Part shown: one piece after another, positions 6,822-15,149 of the stretch
How the letters are laid out: the number at the start of each line of letters is the position of its first letter
Position numbering within the stretch: the stretch's first letter is position 1
DNA from: JBFLYZ01 sp040756415
GTDB lineage: Bacteria; Bacteroidota; Bacteroidia; JADZBD01
DNA length: 16,482 bases
Reading direction: 5' to 3'
NCBI GenBank assembly: GCA_040756415.1
Contig: JBFLYZ010000073.1
Span: 1-16,482, forward strand
Translations under genes and position numbers: made by a program
The notes under the pieces: generated by a model
The model's database searches: none
Seen by the model: only the letters and a program-made list of their open reading frames with translations
Told to the model about the DNA's origin: nothing

Positions 6822-9800
6822 AGACGCATTAATGATAAAAGTTGGTCGATCTTCACGGGCTTGGTGATGTAATCCGAAGCGCCCGCTTCTATGCATTTTT
6901 GCCGGTCGCCCTTCATCGCCTTGGCCGTAACGGCAATGATGGGAAGCGTGCTGTTCTTGGTCTCACGCCTGATCTTCTGCGTGGTTTCATACCCGTCCAT
7001 CTCCGGCATCATGATATCCATCAGCACGATATCTATATTTTCTTTTTCATTCAGCAGGTAGATGGCCTCCTTGCCGCTTTCGGCCGTGATCACGTTCATG
7101 TTATAGCGCTCGAAAGCGGTGGTCAGCGCGAAGAGGTTGCGCACGTCATCGTCAACGATAAGCACGTTCTTGCCAACCAGCACATCCTCTTTGATCCGGA
7201 TATTCTCGATGATCTTCCGCTTCTCCGGCTTAAGCTCCTTATGCTCGATGTGCAGGTGCATCACCGCTTCCTCCAGCAAACGCTCCAGCGAATTCACGTC
7301 CTTAAGCAGGATGCTGTTGGCCAGGCTCCTGAGCTGAGAAGCTTCACGCTTATTGAACTCCTTTGCGGAATACACGATCACGGGAGTTATTTCGGAAGAG
7401 GGCCTGCGGTTGATCTTATTGAGCAGCTCTACGCCCGTTATGTCGGGCAGCATATAATCCAGGATCACGCTGTCGAAAGACTTTTCCTTCAGCAGCTTTA
7501 TCGCCCTGCTGCCCGTACGGGCCACGGTGATCCTGAGCCCGTCATGCTCCAGCATCTTTACGATGTTGGATGAATCCAGCTCGTTATCCTCTACCAGCAG
7601 CAGGTTCTTGACCTTTTGTTTGTTGTATCTGGTTATGCTCTTGAACAGTTTGGTCAGCGCCTCGTTCTTCAGCGGTTTGAGCAGGAAGCTCTTCGCGCCC
7701 CGCTTCATCGCCAGCAGCCTGTTCTCCTCGCCCGATATCAGGTGTACGGGGATATGACGCAGGTTCAGGTCATTCTTGAACAGGTCGAGTATTTTCCAGC
7801 CGCTGGCATCGGGCAGCTTGATATCGAGCGTTACGGCCGAAGGCTTATGCTTGCTGGCCAGCTCGAACACTTCGCTATAGCTGGCGGCTACCAGCGCCTT
7901 AAGGCCCTGCTTGTGCGCCATGTCCATCATAATGCGGGCAAAACGCAAATCGTCTTCCACGATCAGCACTACGTTCTCGTTCGCCTGTATGCTGTTCCGG
8001 TCATCGCCCACCTCGTTGATGATCTCGTTGACGAAGTCAAGGTTCTTGATCTCTCCCTTCGAGGTGATGACGGCCGGAGTATCCGACTCCGCGGTGCTTA
8101 CCTCCGAACCTACGCGCTGCGGAACCTCTTTCTTCACCGGCACGTAATCGCTCGGCAGGTACAGGGTAAAGGTGCTGCCCTGCTCGAGCTTGCTTTCCAG
8201 CTCGATGGATCCGCCCAGCAGGTCGGCCAGGCCGCGGGAAATGGAAAGGCCCAGGCCTGTTCCACCGTACTTACGGCTGGTCGAGCCTTCCGCTTGCTGG
8301 AAGGCTTCGAAAATGATGTTCTGCTTATCCTTTGAAATACCGATACCGGTATCGCTGATCGCGAACGCGATGACCCCGCTGGAGTTGTCGAGGTTCGGGT
8401 TCTTGGTCTTCCAGGAGTTCTTGGTGGCCTTGAATATTTTGAGCTTTACCTCTCCCTTTTCCGTGAACTTGAATGCGTTTGACAGCAGGTTCTTGAGGAT
8501 CTGGTTCAGGCGCTGAACGTCCGTCTCCATCTTTTCCGGCAGGTCTTTATCCACCTCTATCCTGAACTTCAGGTTCTTGGATTCCGACACGTGCTTGAAC
8601 GTGGAATCCACGAATGAAACGATCTCGGAGAAGCGTATGGGCATGAAATCGGTAGAGATAAAGCCCGATTCGATTTTCGAAAGGTCCAGGATGTCGTTGA
8701 TGAGCTGGATCAGGTCATCACCGCAGGAGTGGATGGTTTTGGCATAGCCGATCTGTTTTTCGGTGAGGTTGCCTTCCTGGTTCTCGAAAAGCTGCTGCGC
8801 CAGGATGAGCAGCGAGTTGAGCGGTGTGCGCAGCTCGTGCGACATATTGGCGAGGAACTCGGACTTGTATTTTGAAGTGAGCGTAAGCTGCTCGGCCTTT
8901 TCCTCGAGCGACTTACTGGCCTTTTCGATCTCCAGGTTTTTCTGCTCCAGCTCCTCCTTCTGTTTCACCAGCAGCAGCGCCTTATCTTCCAGCTCCTGGT
9001 TGGTACGGCTGAGCTCCTGCTGCTGCGCTTTAAGCTCGTTGGCGAGCGACTGCGACTGCGCGAGGAGTTCTTCGGTGCGCGTATTCGCCTCGATGGTGTT
9101 CAGCACGATACCGATACTTTCGGTGAGCTGCTCCAGGAAGTCGATGTGGGTCTGGCTGAAGCGCTCGAACGAGGCCAGCTCGATCACCGCCTTTACCTTC
9201 ATCTCGAACAGCACGGGCAGCACGATGAGGCTGGAGGGGCGCCCTTCGCCCAGCGCGGAGGATATCTTGATATAGTTTTTTGGAATATCGTGCAGGATGA
9301 TACGCTCCTTCTCTGCGGCACACTGCCCGATGAGGCCTTCGCCCAGGGCGAACTCTACGGGCACGGTTTTGCTGCCTTTATAGGCATAGGAAGAGAACAG
9401 CTTGAGCTTCTGATCATCGTGTAAAATATAAAAGGCCCCGAAGTTAATGGACACCACCTGGGCCAGCTCGGAAAGGATCCGGTTGGTCACCGTTTTAAGG
9501 TCTTTTTGCCCCTGCAGCATCTGCGTAAACTTGGCCAGGTTGGATTTCAGCCAGTCCTGCTCCTGGTTACGCAGCGTGGTCTGCCTCAGGTTCTCGATCA
9601 TCTGGTTAATGGTATCCTTAAGCGCTTCCACCTCGCCCTTGGCGTCCACGCGAATGGTCCGGGTCAGGTCGCCTTTCGTTACCGCTGAAGCCACCTCGGA
9701 TATGGCGCGCACCTGCGTAGTGAGGTTCTGGGCCAACTGGTTCACGTTTTCCGTCAGGTCTTTCCAGGTACCGGAAGCACCGGGCACGTTGGCCTGGCCG

Positions 9801-12800
9801 CCCAGCTTGCCTTCCACACCTACCTCGCGCGCAACGGTAGTTACCTGGTCGGCAAATACCGCCAGGGTATCGATCATCTCGTTAATGGTTTCAGTAAGCA
9901 GGGCCACTTCGCCTTTAGCGGTAATGGAAAGCTTCTGCCTCAGGTTGCCGGTGGCCACCGATGTAACCACCTTGGCGATACCGCGCACCTGGGAAGTAAG
10001 GTTCGAGGCCATCATGTTCACCGAGTCGGTCAGGTCTTTCCAGGTGCCGGCAACGCCCTGCACTTCCGACTGGCCGCCCAATATACCTTCCGTTCCCACC
10101 TCGCGGGCCACGCGCGTTACCTCCGAGGCGAAGGAGTTGAGCTGATCCACCATGGTGTTGATGGTGTTCTTCAGGTCGAATATCTCGCCCTTTACGTCAA
10201 CCGTTATCTTCTTTGAAAGGTCACCGCTGGCAAGCGCCTTGGTCACCTCCGCGATATTACGCACCTGCGAAGTGAGGTTAGAGGCCATCTGGTTCACCGA
10301 GTCGGTCAGGTCTTTCCAGGTGCCGGCAACACCGGGCACGAAGGCCTGCCCGCCCAGCTTGCCGTCCGTTCCTACCTCGCGGGCCACGCGCGTTACTTCA
10401 GACGCGAAGGCGCGGAGCTGGTCCACCATGGTGTTCAGTGTTTCTTTAAGCTGCAGTATTTCCCCCCTAACGTCAACCGTGATCTTTTTCGACATGTCGC
10501 CATTCGCCACAGCGATGGCCACATCCGCGATGTTACGTACCTGTGCCGTCAGGTTACCGGCCATCTGGTTAACCGAGTCGGTCAGGTCTTTCCAGGTACC
10601 GGCAACACCGGGCACGTTGGCCTGGCCGCCCAGCTTTCCTTCCGTACCTACTTCACGGGCCACCCGCGTTACTTCCGAGGCGAAGCCGCGCAACTGGTCG
10701 ACCATGGTATTGATGGTGTTCTTCAACTCAAGGATCTCGCCTTTTACGTCAACCGATATCTTGCGCGAGAGGTCACCGTTGGCCACAGCCGTGGTCACCT
10801 CAGCGATATTACGCACCTGGGCAGTCAGGTTATTGGCCATCTTGTTCACTGAGTCGGTCAGGTCCTTCCAGGTACCGCCCACACCGGGCACGTTGGCCTG
10901 GCCGCCCAGCTTACCCTCCGATCCCACCTCCACCGCCACGCGTGTTACCTCCGAGCCGAAGGAGTTGAGCTGGTCCACCATGGTGTTGATGGTATTTTTT
11001 AATTCGAGGATCTCGCCCTTTACGTCAACCGTGATCTTGCGCGAGAGGTCACCCTTGGCCACGGCCGTGGTCACCTCCGCGATGTTACGCACCTGCAGGG
11101 TAAGGTTAGAGGCCATCTGGTTCACCGAATCGGTCAGGTCTTTCCAGGTACCGCCTACACCGGGCACGTTGGCCTGTCCGCCCAGCTTGCCTTCCGATCC
11201 CACTTCGCGCGCTACGCGCGTTACTTCCGATCCGAAGGAGTTGAGCTGGTCCACCATCGTATTGATCGTATCTTTAAGCTCCAGTATCTCTCCTTTTACG
11301 TCAACCGTGATCTTACGCGAGAGGTCGCCTTTGGCCACGGCCGTGGTCACCTCAGCGATGTTACGCACCTGCGATGTGAGGTTAGAGGCCATCTGGTTCA
11401 CCGAGTCAGTCAGGTCTTTCCAGGTACCGCCTACGCCTTTTACCTTGGCCTGCCCGCCCAGCTTGCCTTCCGTACCCACCTCCAGGGCCACGCGGGTTAC
11501 CTCGGACGAGAAGGAGTTAAGCTGGTCCACCATCGTGTTGATGGTCTTTTTCAGCTCGAGTATTTCGCCTTCCACGTTTACCGTTATCTTTTTGGAAAGG
11601 TCGCCATTGGCCACCGCGGTGGTTACCTCAGCGATGTTACGCACCTGCGCGGTGAGGTTGGAGGCCATCTGGTTCACCGAATCGGTCAGGTCTTTCCACA
11701 CGCCACCTACGCCCTTTACCGTTGCCTGCCCGCCCAGCTTTCCTTCCGAGCCCACCTCGCGCGCCACGCGCGTTACTTCCGATGCGAAGGAGTTGAGCTG
11801 GTCTACCATCGTGTTGATGGTATTTTTCAATTCGAGGATCTCGCCTTTTACGTCAACCGTGATCTTGCGGGAAAGGTCACCGTTCGCCACGGCCGTTGTT
11901 ACACCCGCGATGTTACGCACCTGGGCGGTGAGGTTGCTGCCCATGAGGTTCACTGAATCGGTCAGGTCTTTCCATACCCCCGCAACGCCTTTTACGGTTG
12001 CCTGTCCGCCCAGCTTGCCTTCCGATCCCACTTCTACCGCTACGCGGGTAACCTCTGAAGCGAAGGAGTTGAGCTGGTCCACCATCGTGTTGATGGTATT
12101 CTTCAGTTCGAGGATCTCGCCTTTCACGTCAACCGTAATTTTTTTCGATAAGTCGCCTTTGGCCACAGCCGTGGTCACCTCGGCAATGTTGCGCACCTGG
12201 CCGGTGAGGTTGGAGGCCATCTGGTTCACCGAGTCGGTCAGGTCTTTCCAGGTGCCGGCAACACCTTTTACCTGTGCCTGCCCGCCCAGCTTGCCCTCCG
12301 TACCCACTTCCAGTGCCACGCGGGTCACCTCGGAGGAAAAGGAGTTGAGCTGGTCCACCATCGTATTGATGGTATTCTTCAGCTCGAGGATCTCGCCTTT
12401 TACGTCAACCGTAATTTTTTTCGATAGGTCGCCTTTGGCCACAGCCGTGGTCACTTCGGCAATGTTGCGCACCTGAGCGGTGAGGTTGCTGCCCATGAGG
12501 TTCACCGAGTCGGTCAGGTCTTTCCATACCCCCGATACCCCGCGCACCTTGGCTTGTCCGCCCAGTTTTCCTTCCGAGCCCACTTCGCGCGCCACGCGGG
12601 TCACCTCCATGGAGAACAGGTTAAGGCGTTTCACCATTCCGTTCACCTCTTTGGCTATGCGCAGGAACTCTCCCTGCAACTGGTGGCCCTGTATCTCCAG
12701 GGGCATTTGTTCCGAGAGGTCGCCTTTCGATACCGAACTGATCACGCGGGCGATCTCGATGGTCGGATGCACCAGGTCGGATATAAGCGTGTTAAAGGAA

Positions 12801-13099
12801 TCCACACTGGTGCGCCAGGAACCCCTCGCCCCGGTCAACTCGATACGCTGGGTAAGCTTCCCCTGCTTACCGATGGTATTCGCGGCATTGACAAACTCAT
12901 GGGTCATGCTTTCGTTCATCTCAATGATCTCATTCAGCATCTCGCAGATGGAGCGAAAGCGGCCGGTACGGTCGACCGGCATGCGCACATTGAAATTACC
13001 GTTGCGCACCTGGGTGAGCACCTCCAGCAGCATTTTATCGTCCGAAGCATCCATCGCGGATACTCCTACGTTACCGTTTCCTGATAGAACTTCTTCCAT
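6803..13099 (-). CDS. giant poly-HAMP hybrid histidine kinase with GAF and three receivers
   Basis: A 2098-residue protein with no hydrophobic segment, predicted cytoplasmic. Layout: a half-unit at about 25-64; a divergent HAMP unit at 65-165; eleven 92-residue HAMP repeats (166-1177), each with VTRVAxEVGxEGKLGGQ and WKDLTDSVN then a second helix pair with GDLSKKITV and TINTMVDQL; GAF domain at about 1195-1335; coiled coil at 1340-1410; HisKA with H1421 in NMSHELRTP; HATPase with N1541 in NLLSNAFKF, DTGIG (1583-1587) and GGTGLGLSI (1612-1620). Then three receivers with phosphoacceptors D1759 (TLDIKLPD), D1881 (ILDYMLPD) and D2028 (LMDIMMPEMDG). The second receiver has LLKD where the others have K-P. 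The organisation resembles fungal Nik1/group III kinases, which carry about five such repeats and respond to osmotic stress. The ligand here is unknown. First gene of the three-gene signalling operon. Confidence 0.96.
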   Translation of the reverse strand: MEEVLSGNGNVGVSAMDASDDKMLLEVLTQVRNGNFNVRMPVDRTGRFRSICEMLNEIIEMNESMTHEFVNAANTIGKQGKLTQRIELTGARGSWRTSVDSFNTLISDLVHPTIEIARVISSVSKGDLSEQMPLEIQGHQLQGEFLRIAKEVNGMVKRLNLFSMEVTRVAREVGSEGKLGGQAKVRGVSGVWKDLTDSVNLMGSNLTAQVRNIAEVTTAVAKGDLSKKITVDVKGEILELKNTINTMVDQLNSFSSEVTRVALEVGTEGKLGGQAQVKGVAGTWKDLTDSVNQMASNLTGQVRNIAEVTTAVAKGDLSKKITVDVKGEILELKNTINTMVDQLNSFASEVTRVAVEVGSEGKLGGQATVKGVAGVWKDLTDSVNLMGSNLTAQVRNIAGVTTAVANGDLSRKITVDVKGEILELKNTINTMVDQLNSFASEVTRVAREVGSEGKLGGQATVKGVGGVWKDLTDSVNQMASNLTAQVRNIAEVTTAVANGDLSKKITVNVEGEILELKKTINTMVDQLNSFSSEVTRVALEVGTEGKLGGQAKVKGVGGTWKDLTDSVNQMASNLTSQVRNIAEVTTAVAKGDLSRKITVDVKGEILELKDTINTMVDQLNSFGSEVTRVAREVGSEGKLGGQANVPGVGGTWKDLTDSVNQMASNLTLQVRNIAEVTTAVAKGDLSRKITVDVKGEILELKNTINTMVDQLNSFGSEVTRVAVEVGSEGKLGGQANVPGVGGTWKDLTDSVNKMANNLTAQVRNIAEVTTAVANGDLSRKISVDVKGEILELKNTINTMVDQLRGFASEVTRVAREVGTEGKLGGQANVPGVAGTWKDLTDSVNQMAGNLTAQVRNIADVAIAVANGDMSKKITVDVRGEILQLKETLNTMVDQLRAFASEVTRVAREVGTDGKLGGQAFVPGVAGTWKDLTDSVNQMASNLTSQVRNIAEVTKALASGDLSKKITVDVKGEIFDLKNTINTMVDQLNSFASEVTRVAREVGTEGILGGQSEVQGVAGTWKDLTDSVNMMASNLTSQVRGIAKVVTSVATGNLRQKLSITAKGEVALLTETINEMIDTLAVFADQVTTVAREVGVEGKLGGQANVPGASGTWKDLTENVNQLAQNLTTQVRAISEVASAVTKGDLTRTIRVDAKGEVEALKDTINQMIENLRQTTLRNQEQDWLKSNLAKFTQMLQGQKDLKTVTNRILSELAQVVSINFGAFYILHDDQKLKLFSSYAYKGSKTVPVEFALGEGLIGQCAAEKERIILHDIPKNYIKISSALGEGRPSSLIVLPVLFEMKVKAVIELASFERFSQTHIDFLEQLTESIGIVLNTIEANTRTEELLAQSQSLANELKAQQQELSRTNQELEDKALLLVKQKEELEQKNLEIEKASKSLEEKAEQLTLTSKYKSEFLANMSHELRTPLNSLLILAQQLFENQEGNLTEKQIGYAKTIHSCGDDLIQLINDILDLSKIESGFISTDFMPIRFSEIVSFVDSTFKHVSESKNLKFRIEVDKDLPEKMETDVQRLNQILKNLLSNAFKFTEKGEVKLKIFKATKNSWKTKNPNLDNSSGVIAFAISDTGIGISKDKQNIIFEAFQQAEGSTSRKYGGTGLGLSISRGLADLLGGSIELESKLEQGSTFTLYLPSDYVPVKKEVPQRVGSEVSTAESDTPAVITSKGEIKNLDFVNEIINEVGDDRNSIQANENVVLIVEDDLRFARIMMDMAHKQGLKALVAASYSEVFELASKHKPSAVTLDIKLPDASGWKILDLFKNDLNLRHIPVHLISGEENRLLAMKRGAKSFLLKPLKNEALTKLFKSITRYNKQKVKNLLLVEDNELDSSNIVKMLEHDGLRITVARTGSRAIKLLKEKSFDSVILDYMLPDITGVELLNKINRRPSSEITPVIVYSAKEFNKREASQLRSLANSILLKDVNSLERLLEEAVMHLHIEHKELKPEKRKIIENIRIKEDVLVGKNVLIVDDDVRNLFALTTAFERYNMNVITAESGKEAIYLLNEKENIDIVLMDIMMPEMDGYETTQKIRRETKNSTLPIIAVTAKAMKGDRQKCIEAGASDYITKPVKIDQLLSLMRLWLYKK
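9569..12604 (-). repeat. eleven tandem 276-base units encoding the HAMP array
   Basis: Unit boundaries on the minus strand fall every 276 bases from 12604 (R1 12604-12329, R2 12328-12053, and so on to R11 9844-9569). Every unit is exactly 92 codons, so gain or loss of a unit keeps the frame. R1 to R9 are closely similar; R10 and R11 are more divergent (R10 has GNLRQKLSITAKGEVALLTE). The residue after VTRVA runs R, L, V, R, L, R, V, R, R, R for R1-R10, and R11 has VTTVAR, hinting at duplication of multi-unit blocks. Confidence 0.97.
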
Positions 13100-13387
13100 T
13101 GGTATAACAAATTTTGTTTAAATCCAGATCAATAGGGGAAAAACATGCCCGAAAAGGCATCCCGGTGTCGTGGAACAGTTTGCACGATACGAATGTGAGC
13201 TATTTTTAGCGGGAATTTGGAATTATTCGGTGAACGCGGCCTATCTGTATGCGGAGCCGCCTGTACGGGGGGTATAAGGGGGAAAAAAGTAGCCGGACCC
13301 GGTTGCAGCAGCGATAAAACGGAGGGAAAATTGTGAGCCGGGCGGGATTACCCGGGTACGCGGGCAAAGTGAAGAACCCTCTTAAGG

Positions 13388-13459
13388 AGCCGGAAGCGGG
13401 ATTTGAACCCGCGACCTGCTGATTACGAATCAGCTGCTCTACCCCTGAGCTATCCCGGC
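13388..13459 (-). tRNA. tRNA-Thr (anticodon CGT)
   Basis: A 72-nucleotide cloverleaf on the minus strand. The acceptor stem GCCGGGA pairs with TTCCGGC (one G-T), D stem GCTC/GAGC with loop AGGGGTA, anticodon stem GCTGA/TCAGC with loop TTCGTAA, variable loop AGGTC, T stem GCGGG/CCCGC with loop TTCGAAT. The anticodon CGT reads ACG, threonine. The terminal CCA is not encoded (T then CCT follow). An upstream GAAATTTG (13515-13508), one mismatch from TAnnTTTG, is a weak promoter candidate. Confidence 0.95.
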
Positions 13460-13587
13460 TGATAATTGCGGACTGGCGAATCGTTGCGCGCCCGGTCTGC
13501 TAAGCCGCAAATTTCAATAAAAATCGGCCAATGTCCTATTTCTGATTTAAGAGAAACAAATGCCCTTCTGAACGAAAATACAAAAGC

Positions 13588-13619
13588 TTGCCGGGCCGGC
13601 CGGAGTAAATTTACGTTTA
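13588..13619 (+). promoter_or_regulatory. candidate promoter of the desaturase gene
   Basis: TTG at 13588-13590 is followed after 21 bases by TACGTTTA (13612-13619), one mismatch from the TAnnTTTG -7 element of Bacteroidota. The predicted start near 13626 leaves a leader of about 37 bases. A 10-base direct repeat AAATGCCCTT lies on either side (13558-13567 and 13623-13632). Pattern match only. Confidence 0.3.
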
Positions 13620-13662
13620 AATAAATGCCCTTTCAGCCGGTATTCGTTAAAAAAATATCAGG

Positions 13663-14784
13663 ATGGAACAGGAAAATTTGAACCGGGTCAGTTTCGCACC
13701 GCGTGAAAGGAACAGTTTCATGCAGGTGCTTGCCTCCAGGGTGCACGGCTTCCTGAAGGCCAACCGTATCTCGCCCTATGCCAACGCGCAGATGTGGGTA
13801 AAAACGGTCATTATGCTGCTCCTTTATTTTGTTCCCTACGCCCTGATCGTAACCGGCCATGCGGCCGGCAATGCCTGGCTTTTTTTCGGGCTATGGTTCG
13901 TTATGGCATGGGGTATGGCCGGCCTGGGCACTTCCGTGATGCACGATGCCCACCACGGCAGCTATTCCTCTAAAAAGTGGGTCAACAACCTCATCGGCTA
14001 TGTCATAGAGATAATCGGGGGCTACTCCGTTACCTGGAAGATACAGCACAATGAGCTGCACCACGTATATACCAACATTACCGGGCTTGACGAGGATATA
14101 GACAGCATTAAGCTGCTGCGTTTTTCTCCGCGCCAGCCGCGATACTGGTACCACCGCTACCAGTTTCTTTACGTTTGGTTCTTTTACATGCTGATGACGA
14201 TAGCCTGGATAACCACCAAGGACTTTAACCAGTTGGCGCGTTACAGGAAGCAGGGCCTGCTGGCCAGGCAGAATATTTCCTATAAGCGGGCGCTCTTCAA
14301 GGTCACGCTTTACAAGCTCCTTTATTACGGGTACGCGCTGGTGCTCCCGCTTATTTTCTCAGGCATGCCATGGCACTATGTGGTGGCGGGGTTCCTGCTC
14401 ATGCATTTTACGGCCGGCCTGTTCCTCTCCTGCATTTTTCAGCCAGCGCATATCGTACCCGCCTCAGAATTTGCAGCGCCCGTGCTGCAGAAAGGCGAAA
14501 AACGAATGGAACGCTCCTGGGCCGAACACGAAGTGGAAAACACCACCAATTTCGCGCTGAACAACCGTTTCCTGACCTGGTTCATTGGCGGGCTTAACTA
14601 CCAGATCGAGCATCACCTGTTCACGGGAATATGCCATGTTCATTACCCCAGGCTGGCCCCCATCGTAAGGTCCGTAACCAGGGCTTTCGGCCTGCCTTAT
14701 AACGTACAGCCCACCTTTTTCAAGGCCCTTGCGGATCATGTCAGGATGCTAAAAAAGCTGGGCAGGCAGGAAAGGCCAGCCTGA
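13663..14784 (+). CDS. membrane fatty acid desaturase (three-histidine-box, linoleoyl-CoA desaturase-like)
   Basis: A 373-residue integral membrane di-iron enzyme expected to introduce a double bond into a fatty acyl chain using oxygen and an external electron donor. The histidine boxes are HDAHH (94-98), HNELHH (129-134) and QIEHH (314-318). Gln in the third box is the hallmark of the front-end/delta-6-like branch, annotated as linoleoyl-CoA desaturase in bacteria. Hydrophobic segments lie at about 47-64, 70-92, 168-183, 215-232 and 237-258. Also present is the FQPAHIV segment (259-265) typical of the family. There is no cytochrome b5 domain, unlike eukaryotic front-end enzymes, so a separate ferredoxin or cytochrome must supply electrons. 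The regiospecificity cannot be read from sequence. A single-gene unit; the start follows an AT-rich leader containing ATATCAGG. Confidence 0.93.
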   Translation: MEQENLNRVSFAPRERNSFMQVLASRVHGFLKANRISPYANAQMWVKTVIMLLLYFVPYALIVTGHAAGNAWLFFGLWFVMAWGMAGLGTSVMHDAHHGSYSSKKWVNNLIGYVIEIIGGYSVTWKIQHNELHHVYTNITGLDEDIDSIKLLRFSPRQPRYWYHRYQFLYVWFFYMLMTIAWITTKDFNQLARYRKQGLLARQNISYKRALFKVTLYKLLYYGYALVLPLIFSGMPWHYVVAGFLLMHFTAGLFLSCIFQPAHIVPASEFAAPVLQKGEKRMERSWAEHEVENTTNFALNNRFLTWFIGGLNYQIEHHLFTGICHVHYPRLAPIVRSVTRAFGLPYNVQPTFFKALADHVRMLKKLGRQERPA

Positions 14785-14997
14785 TGCGTTTTTCGCGATC
14801 TTATCACCGGATAAAGCTAATTCATTGGATTTGCGTGAAGGGCGGCATTTTCCGTGTTTCCCAATGAAAATTCCATTTACAAACGTTTACAATCAACAAA
14901 ATCCGGCTGTAAGCGGCAACGATATACGAAATGGGCGTGGAGGGAAAATGTAGTAAAATGAGTACTATTTTTGATTTTTTCGGGCACAAGACCCCCG
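14785..14997. other. intergenic region after the desaturase: small inverted repeat, no gene seen
   Basis: No credible coding sequence. TTATC/GATAA with loop ACCG at 14801-14814 is a weak hairpin without a T run, so no clear terminator for the desaturase is seen. TTCATTGG (14821-14828) and CCAATGAA (14861-14868) form a perfect 8-base inverted repeat around 32 bases. It is followed at once by repeat copy B. The segment then becomes AT-rich up to a T run at about 14969-14979. Confidence 0.5.
14877..14906. repeat. dispersed intergenic repeat, copy B
   Basis: Matches 29 of 30 bases with copy A at 4556-4585, in the same orientation, including TTACAAACGTTTACAATCAA. AGCG also matches five bases further on. 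The copy lies about 90 bases downstream of the desaturase stop and about 10.3 kb from copy A. Confidence 0.8.
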
Positions 14998-15121
14998 GTG
15001 TGGCGCAGCCGGACGCTCTTGCGGATGGCATAGCCCTCAGGTAAGGCGCCTATAGGTTTCGCAGGAAACCAGGAGTATCAATGAACATGTGCAACCTGAC
15101 CGATGTCGCCACGTTGTGGCC
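14998..15121 (+). ncRNA. GC-rich structured segment, possible broken RNA element (group II intron 5' end-like)
   Basis: The segment begins GTGTGGCGCAGCC and can be folded by eye. GGCGC (15002-15006) pairs with GCGCC (15046-15050), enclosing GCCGGACGC-TCTT-GCGGATGGC, where tandem G-A mismatches lie between two GC helices. A perfect hairpin GGTTTC-GCAG-GAAACC spans 15055-15070, and GCCAC-GTT-GTGGC spans 15108-15120. GTGTG fits the GUGYG 5' consensus of group II introns and the later CAACCTGACCGA loosely resembles a domain I segment. No domain V or reverse transcriptase is present, so at most this would be a 5' fragment. It could equally be an element end or another RNA. Strand and boundaries are uncertain. 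Confidence 0.25.
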
Positions 15122-15149
15122 CCTCCCCGGTCTACGTCCTATTAACGGA

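Noticed and set aside
6822..6896. Upstream ATG at 6896 as the start of the receiver-histidine kinase
   Set aside because: The extra 25 residues are the out-of-frame end of the preceding gene and lack receiver similarity. The start at 6821 gives a standard short lead into the receiver domain.
10152..12476. A 774-codon open frame on the plus strand opposite the HAMP array, with the same frame nearly open from 9447 to 13121
   Set aside because: It is antisense to strongly conserved repeats. A stop-free antisense register in one unit is copied into all units, and the translated product is a low-complexity Ser/Thr/Pro/Arg repeat with no domain.
13145..13160. Hairpin ATGCC-CGAAAA-GGCAT upstream of the giant kinase gene
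   Set aside because: Five base pairs only, no T run and no clear regulatory position, so not called as terminator or operator.
13100..13387. Promoter search upstream of the giant kinase gene
   Set aside because: No convincing TTG/TTTG and TAnnTTTG pair with correct spacing was found, so none is reported. I see nothing else defined in this stretch.
14822..15031. Minus-strand frame of 69 codons
   Set aside because: It runs across the inverted repeat, repeat copy B and the structured segment, with no domain and no operon context.
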